Part shown: piece after piece, positions 58,018 through 64,000 of the stretch
Numbering within the stretch: position 1 is the stretch's first letter
Layout of the letters: each line of letters begins with the position of its first letter
Origin: Vagococcus luciliae
Lineage (GTDB): Bacteria; Bacillota; Bacilli; Lactobacillales; Vagococcaceae
DNA length: 64,000 nucleotides
Assembly: GCF_024637875.1 (NCBI RefSeq)
Contig: NZ_CP102451.1
Location: forward strand, 1-64,000
Reading direction: 5' to 3'
Program-made: the position numbers and the translations under genes
The notes under the pieces: model-generated
What the model saw: only the letters and a program-made list of their open reading frames with translations
What the model was told of the DNA's origin: nothing
Database searches by the model: none

Positions 58018-59082
58018 CTATAAAATAATAAGCTCTTTTGGAGAATGTGTCAATCGGTCAATACCATCTTCTGTGACTAACATATCATCTTCAATTCTAA
58101 CGCCACCAACACCTGGTAGATAAATACCTGGCTCATTTGTAATAACATTTCCGGGAACAAACGCTTTTTCAGCTAATTTAGAGACATTCGGCCCTTCGTG
58201 AATTTCTAAACCAATTCCATGTCCTGTTGAATGACCAAAAGCATCACCATATCCTTTTTCAGCAATATAATCCCTTGCTACTGCATCTAATTCTATACCA
58301 GTCATACCTGGCTTAGCTGTATCCAAAACCAATTGTTGTGCTTCTTTAACAATTTGATAGATTTCTTTCAATTTTTCACTTGGTTCACCTAAAGAAATCG
58401 TTCTTGTCATATCAGAAACATACCCATTATAATAACAACCAAAATCAATCGTAATAAAATCGCCAACTTCGATAACTTTATCACTTGCAACACCATGTGG
58501 CATAGCTGAACGTAATCCACTTGCGACAATTGTATCAAATGACACACCACTTGCTCCTAAACTTCTCATATAAAAGTCTAATTCATTTGCTACTTGTATT
58601 TCAGTCATTCCAGGTTTGATATAAGTTAAGATATGTTCAAAGGCAGCATCAGCAATTTGACAAGCCTTACGAATGGTTTCAATCTCAGCGATATCTTTTA
58701 CTTCACGTAAGGTTTCAATCACTCCTGTTATAGGTATTAAATCAACATCTACTAATTCTTCTAACACAGTGTATTGGAAAAACGATACTGTTTGTTCTTC
58801 AAATGCCATATTTTGAACTTTAGATTGATTCACTAAATCTGCAGCAACATTAAAAGCTGGTTCAACATTTTTAACAATTTCATATCCTACACATTGTTCA
58901 CTTGCTTGTTCAGTGTATCTGAAATCTGTAATAAAATACGCTTTATCTAATGTGATTAATGCAATACCTGTTGTTCCTGTAAAGCCTGTTAAATATCTTA
59001 AATTATATGAATTCGTAATTAAAAAACTATCTATTCCACGTTCCACCATTTTACTTCGTAATTTTTCTACACGTTCCATCAT
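58018..59082 (-). CDS. pepP: Xaa-Pro aminopeptidase (M24B)
   Basis: 354 residues, dinuclear-metal peptidase removing residues before proline: creatinase-like N-terminal domain (LRYLTGFTGTTGIALI) and pita-bread catalytic domain with DFGCYYNGYVSDMTRT, HGIGLEIHEGPN, ITNEPGIYLPG and RIEDDM. The start may be either of two adjacent ATG codons. It leads the efp-asp23-nusB run, as in related genomes. Confidence 0.95.
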   Translation of the reverse strand: MMERVEKLRSKMVERGIDSFLITNSYNLRYLTGFTGTTGIALITLDKAYFITDFRYTEQASEQCVGYEIVKNVEPAFNVAADLVNQSKVQNMAFEEQTVSFFQYTVLEELVDVDLIPITGVIETLREVKDIAEIETIRKACQIADAAFEHILTYIKPGMTEIQVANELDFYMRSLGASGVSFDTIVASGLRSAMPHGVASDKVIEVGDFITIDFGCYYNGYVSDMTRTISLGEPSEKLKEIYQIVKEAQQLVLDTAKPGMTGIELDAVARDYIAEKGYGDAFGHSTGHGIGLEIHEGPNVSKLAEKAFVPGNVITNEPGIYLPGVGGVRIEDDMLVTEDGIDRLTHSPKELIIL

Positions 59083-59154
59083 TTACGTCGCCCTCTTTTC
59101 ATTATGCTACTTTTTATTATAACAAACTTATCAAGGAAATAAAATCAAACAAAT

Positions 59155-59190
59155 AAAAAAGCAACTTATCCCAACGAATAAGCTGCTTTA
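59155..59190 (-). terminator. Terminator of the rplU-prp-rpmA operon
   Basis: AAAGC-GCTTAT/ATAAG-TGCTTT stem with a T-run on the minus strand. Confidence 0.8.
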
Positions 59191-59199
59191 AAGTTTTAA

Positions 59200-59484
59200 T
59201 TATTTAGCCACTGGATAAACTGATACTTGAGTTTTTTCGCGACCTTTGCGTTCGAAACGAACCACACCGTCTACTTTTGCATACAATGTATCATCTCCAC
59301 CACGACCAACGTTTTCACCTGGATAAATTTTTGTTCCGCGTTGACGATATAAAATTGATCCACCTGATACAGTTTGACCATCAGCACGTTTAGCACCTAA
59401 ACGTTTTGATTTTGAGTCACGACCGTTAGTAGTAGAACCTCCACCTTTTTTATGGGCGAATAATTGTAAATTCATTTTTAACAT
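59200..59484 (-). CDS. rpmA: Ribosomal protein L27 with cleavable N terminus
   Basis: 94 residues. The N terminus [14 protein letters not shown] has the Firmicutes extension that the protease Prp removes after the Phe-Ala, exposing the mature start. Seen: [17 protein letters not shown] and [15 protein letters not shown]. prp overlaps its 5' end by seven bases. Confidence 0.97.
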   Translation of the reverse strand: MLKMNLQLFAHKKGGGSTTNGRDSKSKRLGAKRADGQTVSGGSILYRQRGTKIYPGENVGRGGDDTLYAKVDGVVRFERKGREKTQVSVYPVAK

Positions 59485-59831
59485 GGATTTGCACCTCCTT
59501 GACTGAGTTTAACTTGTATAAATGCTTGATTATCAGTTTCAATTGAGCGTAGCCCAATTAATAAACTGTGAACCAATAAATTTGTTATATCAATTTGATT
59601 ATCTGATAAAGAATCCAATCTTTCAAAATAAAGATATCCTGACTCCATTTCGTAAATAGGCATATAGTCTGCTAGTTCGTTAATACTATTTATCGTATTA
59701 ATTGACAAAACAGATGCTGCTGCACACACTATATCATATCCATAAGGACCTGATTCAGCATGTCCATCCATTTCAAATGATAAAAAGTCACCGGTCTCAG
59801 TTTGCTTAAATTTAGCCTGTATCACAAGCAT
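59478..59831 (-). CDS. prp: Ribosomal-processing cysteine protease Prp
   Basis: 117 residues; cleaves the L27 N-terminal extension. The catalytic pair is visible as the His in [12 protein letters not shown] (about residue 22) and the Cys in [10 protein letters not shown] (about residue 34). Located between rplU and rpmA, the conserved position. Confidence 0.93.
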   Translation of the reverse strand: MLVIQAKFKQTETGDFLSFEMDGHAESGPYGYDIVCAAASVLSINTINSINELADYMPIYEMESGYLYFERLDSLSDNQIDITNLLVHSLLIGLRSIETDNQAFIQVKLSQGGANPC

Positions 59832-59847
59832 ACCTACTTTCTAAAAA

Positions 59848-60156
59848 TTAGGCATTAATTGCTTCAATCATAACTTTTGTATAAGGTTGACGATGACCTT
59901 GTTTACGATGACTGTCTTTTTTAGGTTTATATTTGTAAGTAACAACTTTCTTTTGTTTTCCTTGTTTTTCAACAGTTCCTTCAACAGTTGCTCCTTCAAC
60001 AAGTGGTGTTCCAACTTTTGTTGATTCTCCACCTACTAAAACGACTTCATCAAACACAACTTTACCGCCAGCTTCTACGTCTAATTTTTCAACGTAAATT
60101 GCTTGACCTACTTCTACTTTAACTTGTTTTCCACCAGTTTTTACAATAGCGTACAT
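59848..60156 (-). CDS. rplU: Ribosomal protein L21
   Basis: 102 residues, starting [15 protein letters not shown] at 60156 after AAGGAGG; a longer upstream frame reads through the leader RNA and is not real. The basic C terminus ([19 protein letters not shown]) is typical. First gene of the operon. Confidence 0.97.
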   Translation of the reverse strand: MYAIVKTGGKQVKVEVGQAIYVEKLDVEAGGKVVFDEVVLVGGESTKVGTPLVEGATVEGTVEKQGKQKKVVTYKYKPKKDSHRKQGHRQPYTKVMIEAINA

Positions 60157-60265
60157 GTTTGTTCCGCACCTCCTTCTTCTATACTTAGACTCGCCGTCAC
60201 AAGCGACTAATGTTCTTAATACTTGTTTCGTGCGGTTGTAGTTGTGGTGCACACAAATACAACAT
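60157..60265 (-). ncRNA. L21 leader (ribosomal protein autoregulatory RNA)
   Basis: About 100 GC-rich structured bases in an otherwise AT-rich region between the promoter and rplU, with the bound ribosome site. Position and structure fit the L21 leader family of Firmicutes; I did not check the covariation model. Confidence 0.65.
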
Positions 60266-60269
60266 TAAC

Positions 60270-60298
60270 ATCCTACCAAAAAAATAGAGAACAGTCAA
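60270..60298 (-). promoter_or_regulatory. Promoter of rplU overlapping a terminator
   Basis: TTGACT, 17-bp spacer, TAGGAT with an extended TGG. The -35 forms part of the right arm of the TetR-gene terminator, so the two signals share bases. Confidence 0.6.
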
Positions 60299-60319
60299 TA
60301 ACTTTTGACCATTCTCTAT
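60277..60319 (-). terminator. Terminator of the TetR-family gene
   Basis: ATAGAGAA-GGTCAA/TTGACTGTTCTCTAT stem followed by seven T on the minus strand. Confidence 0.88.
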
Positions 60320-60322
60320 AAA

Positions 60323-60937
60323 TTAGAGTGTTTCAGATACAAAAAAGTCAGACAATCCAACTTCAATAAACAATTCAGAGCGATACATTTTTGATACCAT
60401 TGCGGCAATATAATGATTCGCATAAATTTGACCTTCATTAACCCAAGCATTTGAAATACCTAGCAATGAGTAAACAACAAAGTTATTTACCAATTCTTTT
60501 GGCATTTTTCTAACTGGAATAGAGTTACCATAGTTCACATGAGCTAATACATAGTCATACAAACGTTCACTAAATAATACGCGGTAATCCTCTGCATCGT
60601 TTTCATTTAGTAACGTTACGAAAAATTCTGGTGAGTTACCAATATAAGCAAACACACGATCTAAAACGATTCGTGGAATTTGTTTTTCTTCATCACCTTG
60701 ATAAGGAATGTATTCCACTACTGATTCATAGAAATCTTCAATGATTTCTTCCATAATGGTTTCGATAAATGTATCTTTATCTCGATAATGTAAATAAAAA
60801 GTACCTCTAGTAACACCTGCTTGATTTGTTAAATCTTTGATGTTCATTTCACTTAAACTACGTGTTTTTAACAAATCTAGAAAAGCTTGTCTTAATTTTT
60901 TACGAGTTTTAATGACTCGTGGATCGATTTTCCCCAT
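60323..60937 (-). CDS. TetR/AcrR family transcriptional regulator
   Basis: 204 residues. N-terminal HTH: RKKLRQAFLDLLKTRSL, MNIKDLTNQAGVTRGTFYLHYRDKDTFI (family core LTNQAGVTRGTFYLHY). The C-terminal half is of the TetR_C type found in Firmicutes fatty-acid or stress regulators, with no ligand indicated. The start at 60937 has AAGGGG upstream. It is alone, between tRNA-Arg and the L21 operon, and its target is not evident. Confidence 0.9.
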   Translation of the reverse strand: MGKIDPRVIKTRKKLRQAFLDLLKTRSLSEMNIKDLTNQAGVTRGTFYLHYRDKDTFIETIMEEIIEDFYESVVEYIPYQGDEEKQIPRIVLDRVFAYIGNSPEFFVTLLNENDAEDYRVLFSERLYDYVLAHVNYGNSIPVRKMPKELVNNFVVYSLLGISNAWVNEGQIYANHYIAAMVSKMYRSELFIEVGLSDFFVSETL

Positions 60938-61138
60938 ATTGTATATTCCCCTTACACATAAATTAATTGTTATATTGTTTAATTTCCCCATAATATCAAC
61001 AATACTTTTGTAAGTATACATCATACTTCTACTTTTTGTCTAGTTTTTTAAACTTCCGTTTGTTTATCATCCATTTTTTCTTTTATTTTTCCTTTTACAT
61101 AGGTTTTTTTATAACAAAAATTTTTATTAAAAAAACAG

Positions 61139-61167
61139 TTGACTATCCTGTAAAAATTGTTTATGAT
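61139..61167 (+). promoter_or_regulatory. Promoter of tRNA-Arg
   Basis: TTGACT, 17-bp spacer, TATGAT, about 40 bases before the tRNA. The rest of 60938-61138 is AT-rich without a gene. Confidence 0.7.
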
Positions 61168-61208
61168 TATTCTGTTGTTTAAAACAACCAATACTACTAA
61201 TCCATTCA

Positions 61209-61282
61209 GTCGCAGTAGCTCAGCTGGATAGAGCATTCGCCTTCTAAGCGAACGGTCGGGGGTTCGAATCCCTCCTGCGACG
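61209..61282 (+). tRNA. tRNA-Arg (anticodon TCT)
   Basis: 74 bases: acceptor GTCGCAG/CTGCGAC, D arm AGCTCAGCTGGATAGAGC, anticodon stem TTCGC/GCGAA with loop CTTCTAA, T arm CGGGGGTTCGAATCCCTCC (loop TTCGAAT). Discriminator G; the CCA end is not encoded. Confidence 0.97.
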
Positions 61283-61288
61283 TTATTT

Positions 61289-61326
61289 AACCCAACTGTT
61301 AATTTATTTATCAGTTGGGTTTTTTA
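61289..61326 (+). terminator. Terminator of tRNA-Arg
   Basis: AACCCAACTG/CAGTTGGGTT stem with T-run; also close to the convergent methyltransferase stop. Confidence 0.88.
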
Positions 61327-61358
61327 TTTTGATAAAAAAAATAAGGAATGTGCCTATA

Positions 61359-62060
61359 TCACATTCCCTTGTCAATTTTTAATTGTACATTATCCACTTC
61401 TTTTGAAATCATTAACACACCATCTCCTAAAGGAAGAATCGTGACAGATAAGTCATCATTTCCTAGTACAGTATCATACAATTGATTTAATTTTCGATAA
61501 ATAGTTCGCTGGCTCTTAGGTATATCCTTTATATCATGCATGACTGTTCCCGCTTGAAATACGTCATCAATCATAATCACGCCACCTGTTTTTACTAACC
61601 TTAAACATTCTGGTAAAAATTCAATATACTTTGATTTTGCACTATCCATAAAAATAAAATCATATGGCCCATCAAGTGTTCCTAATAAATCTTTTGCGTC
61701 ACCTTCTAGTAAAGTTACTTGATCTTCAATTTCTAATTGTTCAAATGTATTCTTTGCTCGCCTAATCATAACGTCAAATCGGTCAATCGTCGTCACGTGA
61801 CTATCTTTTCCCATAGCCTCTATCATCAAACTAGCAGAAAAACCAATAGCAGTACCAATTTCCAAAACATTTTTTGCTTTAATTTGTTTTAAGAAAAAGC
61901 GTAAAAACGTGGCTGTTTCATTTGGAATAACAGGTACTCCTGTCTCTTTAGCTTCTTCTTGGACTTTCCCTACTTTACCACTAATTTCTGGTTGTCTATG
62001 CCTAAGCAATTCTATTATTTCATCTTTTAAAACTGGACGATACATCATTTCATTTCTCAT
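61359..62060 (-). CDS. Family 3 SAM-dependent O-methyltransferase (YrrM-like)
   Basis: 233 residues: SAM loop VLEIGTAIGFSASLM (about residue 75), the Asp in TTIDRFDVMI, metal-binding IFMDSAKSKY and MIDDVFQAG. Bacillus relatives modify tRNA uridine-34 as TrmR; the substrate here is not certain. It has GTGATAAA-type weak ribosome site before the ATG. Divergent from fbp with a palindrome in the gap. Confidence 0.88.
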   Translation of the reverse strand: MRNEMMYRPVLKDEIIELLRHRQPEISGKVGKVQEEAKETGVPVIPNETATFLRFFLKQIKAKNVLEIGTAIGFSASLMIEAMGKDSHVTTIDRFDVMIRRAKNTFEQLEIEDQVTLLEGDAKDLLGTLDGPYDFIFMDSAKSKYIEFLPECLRLVKTGGVIMIDDVFQAGTVMHDIKDIPKSQRTIYRKLNQLYDTVLGNDDLSVTILPLGDGVLMISKEVDNVQLKIDKGM

Positions 62061-62126
62061 TTTTTATCACCTACCCCATCCTTACAAATTATACAAATTT
62101 TTTTATCGTTTGACAATTAGGTATTT

Positions 62127-62142
62127 TATACCAATTGGTATA
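62127..62142. promoter_or_regulatory. 16-bp palindrome upstream of fbp
   Basis: TATACCAATTGGTATA, a perfect palindrome ending two bases before the -35 box of fbp. A dimeric regulator site is plausible; the regulator is not identified. Confidence 0.6.
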
Positions 62143-62144
62143 TA

Positions 62145-62173
62145 TTGACTAATAATGTATGATAGACTACTAT
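62145..62173 (+). promoter_or_regulatory. Promoter of fbp
   Basis: TTGACT, 17-bp spacer, TACTAT; start codon about 30 bases after the -10. Confidence 0.7.
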
Positions 62174-62201
62174 TAAGTAAAAAAGAAAAGGTTTAGGTCC
62201 T

Positions 62202-64000
62202 ATGATAGAACAGAATAAATATCTTGATTTACTTTATAAACAGTATGGAAATGAAGAAAACATTATTAGCGAAATCATAAATTTGAAAGCGATTCAAAAT
62301 TTACCAAAAGGCACTGAACACTTTGTTAGTGATTTACATGGTGAGTTCAATGCTTTCCAACATTTATTAAGAAATGGATCGGGTAATGTAAAAGAAAAAA
62401 TAAATGATGTCTTTAATAATGAATTAACTTTTAACGAAAAACAGAACCTTGCTTCACTTATTTATTATCCCGAGGAAAAATTAAAACATCTTGAAAAACA
62501 AATTAACACTAATTGGTATAGACAAACAATTGATCAATTAATTCGTTTAATAAAATTTAGTGCGAGTAAATACACTCGCTCAAAATTAAGAAAATCTTTA
62601 CCAAAACGTTTTTCATATATAATTGAAGAGCTACTTTATCAAGTAAAAACTAATGCTGATAAAGCAGAATATTATAATCAAATCATTTCTAATATTTTGA
62701 CGCTCAAACAAGGAAACGCTTTAATTATTGACCTGTGTTACACTATCCAACGTTTAGTTATAGACCATTTACACGTTGTCGGCGACATATATGATAGAGG
62801 ACCTGCACCAGATAAAATTATTGACGCTTTAATGAATTACCATTCAGTCGATATACAATGGGGAAATCATGACATCATTTGGATTGGAGCAGCAGCTGGT
62901 TCTCCTATTTGTATGATGAATATCATCCGCATTTCAGCAAGATATAATAACTTAGATATTATTGAAGATACTTATGGTATCAACTTACGACCATTACTAA
63001 CTTATGCAGAAAAATACTACCTAGATAATCCAGTATTTCAACCTAAAACAACACCTGAAACGATATCATCAAAAGAAGAGCTGTTGGAGACAACCAAAAT
63101 ACATCAAGCAGCCGCTATTTTACAATTCAAATTAGAAGAACAATTGGTTTCTAGGCGACAAGAGTTTAATATGGATCATAGAAAACTTTTAACAACTGTC
63201 GACTACACTGACTTATCGATTCACTTAAAAGGAAAAAAGTATGCTTTAACCAATACCTGTTTCATGACAGTAGATCCCAATAATCCCGCTAAATTAACTT
63301 TGGAAGAAGAAGAGATTATTGAACGTTTAATGCACAACTTTATCCATTCAGAAAAATTAAAACGCCATACTGATTTTTTAGTAAGAAAAGGAAATATGTA
63401 CCTTGTCTACAATGATAACTTGCTCATTCACGGTTGTGTTCCTTTAAACCAAGATGGTTCATTAAAAGCTTTCCATATCAATGGACATTCGTATAAAGGA
63501 AAATATCTATTAGATTTTTTTGAAACCAGCTTAAGAAGGGCTTACGCTAATCCACATAGTCATAACGATATCGACACAGATTTACTTTGGTATTTGTGGT
63601 CAGGAGAAAATTCGTCATTATTTGGAAAAAAAGAAATGACTACTTTTGAACGATATTTCATTGAAGATAAAGAAACTCACATAGAAGAAAAAAATGCTTA
63701 TTATAAGCTTAGAGAGTATCAAGAAACGATTTCTTTTATCCTTTCTGAATTTGGTCTCCACAAGAAAGATAGCCACCTTATAAATGGTCATACTCCTGTT
63801 AAAGAGATTAAAGGAGAAACGCCTATTAAAGCAGGAGGAAAAATGTTAGTAATCGATGGAGGATTTTCAAAACCTTATCAAAAAACAACCGGTATCGCCG
63901 GATATACTCTTTTATATAATTCTTATGGCATGCAATTAGTTGCTCATAAACCTTTTTCCTCTATAGAAGAGGTTATTTTACAAAACGATGATATTGCTTC
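62202..64000 (+). CDS. fbp: Class III fructose-1,6-bisphosphatase (3' truncated)
   Basis: Gluconeogenic phosphatase of the Firmicutes type, a metallophosphoesterase fold. About 599 residues are seen before the window ends; the family is about 640, so only the tail is missing. Visible metal and phosphate motifs: HFVSDLHGEFNAF, DIYDRGPAPDK, WGNHDIIWIGAAAG, GHTPVKEIKGETPIKAGG and FSKPYQKTTGIAGYT. The start at 62202 (MIEQNKYLDLLY) follows a weak AAAGG. The reading frame is intact throughout. Confidence 0.96.
   Translation, partial: MIEQNKYLDLLYKQYGNEENIISEIINLKAIQNLPKGTEHFVSDLHGEFNAFQHLLRNGSGNVKEKINDVFNNELTFNEKQNLASLIYYPEEKLKHLEKQINTNWYRQTIDQLIRLIKFSASKYTRSKLRKSLPKRFSYIIEELLYQVKTNADKAEYYNQIISNILTLKQGNALIIDLCYTIQRLVIDHLHVVGDIYDRGPAPDKIIDALMNYHSVDIQWGNHDIIWIGAAAGSPICMMNIIRISARYNNLDIIEDTYGINLRPLLTYAEKYYLDNPVFQPKTTPETISSKEELLETTKIHQAAAILQFKLEEQLVSRRQEFNMDHRKLLTTVDYTDLSIHLKGKKYALTNTCFMTVDPNNPAKLTLEEEEIIERLMHNFIHSEKLKRHTDFLVRKGNMYLVYNDNLLIHGCVPLNQDGSLKAFHINGHSYKGKYLLDFFETSLRRAYANPHSHNDIDTDLLWYLWSGENSSLFGKKEMTTFERYFIEDKETHIEEKNAYYKLREYQETISFILSEFGLHKKDSHLINGHTPVKEIKGETPIKAGGKMLVIDGGFSKPYQKTTGIAGYTLLYNSYGMQLVAHKPFSSIEEVILQNDDIA

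Noticed and set aside
60157-60252. 32-residue N-terminal extension of L21
   Set aside because: It would translate the structured leader; AAGGAGG directly precedes the standard start.
61048-61236. 62-codon minus-strand frame across the tRNA-Arg promoter and gene
   Set aside because: It overlaps tRNA-Arg, has no ribosome site and low-complexity composition.

Overview
The window is low-GC Gram-positive chromosome, and its gene content points to the order Lactobacillales, most likely family Enterococcaceae (a Vagococcus- or Enterococcus-like organism). The evidence is the gene order of the division and cell-wall cluster with DUF3397 and DUF4044 proteins beside mraZ, EzrA, SepF, DivIVA, a Prp-processed ribosomal protein L27, a T-box on ileS, a tRNA-Leu with anticodon AAG, a class III fructose-bisphosphatase and many AAGGAGG-type ribosome binding sites. 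The genus is an inference. Nearly all of it is core chromosome. I see no insertion sequence, prophage, CRISPR array or conjugative gene. Most genes are on the minus strand. || Layout: 1-5.5 kb holds a 3'-complete TagO/WecA-type glycosyl-phosphate transferase, a YihY membrane protein, methionine aminopeptidase, a flavodoxin, a TetR regulator and an M29 aminopeptidase. 5.5-10.5 kb holds the cysteine desulfurase-ThiI pair for tRNA thiolation, EzrA and an OsmC-like protein. 10.5-12.8 kb is a MetNIQ-type ABC transporter whose ATPase lacks the usual C-terminal sensor domain. 13-19 kb holds a DUF72 protein, tRNA-Leu, SprT-like, Tex, a large unrecognised coiled-coil protein and DUF1149. 19-24.4 kb holds wall-related and unknown genes: a TIM-barrel protein, a GH73 glucosaminidase, a VanY-like carboxypeptidase, an unknown protein, and two FUSC-type membrane proteins around a divergent promoter with a YkyA-like lipoprotein. 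24.5-30.1 kb is a beta-glucoside module (LicT antiterminator, EIIBCA permease, phospho-beta-glucosidase, divergent LacI regulator) with a complete RAT/terminator switch and a palindromic operator. 30.1-31 kb pairs an ECF S component with a DUF4430 lipoprotein. || 31-48.8 kb is the division/cell-wall (dcw) cluster read on the minus strand: DUF3397, mraZ, rsmH, ftsL, a class B PBP, mraY, murD, murG, divIB, ftsA, ftsZ, yggS, sepF, yggT, ylmH, divIVA, then T-box-controlled ileS. 49-59 kb is a housekeeping run (Xaa-Pro peptidase, efp, asp23-like, nusB, folD, xseA, xseB, ispA, tlyA, argR, recN), interrupted between nusB and folD by a self-contained gene for a membrane-anchored coiled-coil protein. 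59-64 kb holds rplU-prp-rpmA with a structured leader, a TetR regulator, tRNA-Arg, an O-methyltransferase and the start of a class III fructose-1,6-bisphosphatase that runs off the end. || No clearly new defence or mobile system is visible. The best candidates for undescribed biology are the divergent FUSC/lipoprotein locus, the two unrecognised coiled-coil proteins, the sensor-less MetN-type transporter with an OsmC partner, and compact promoter-in-terminator junctions.
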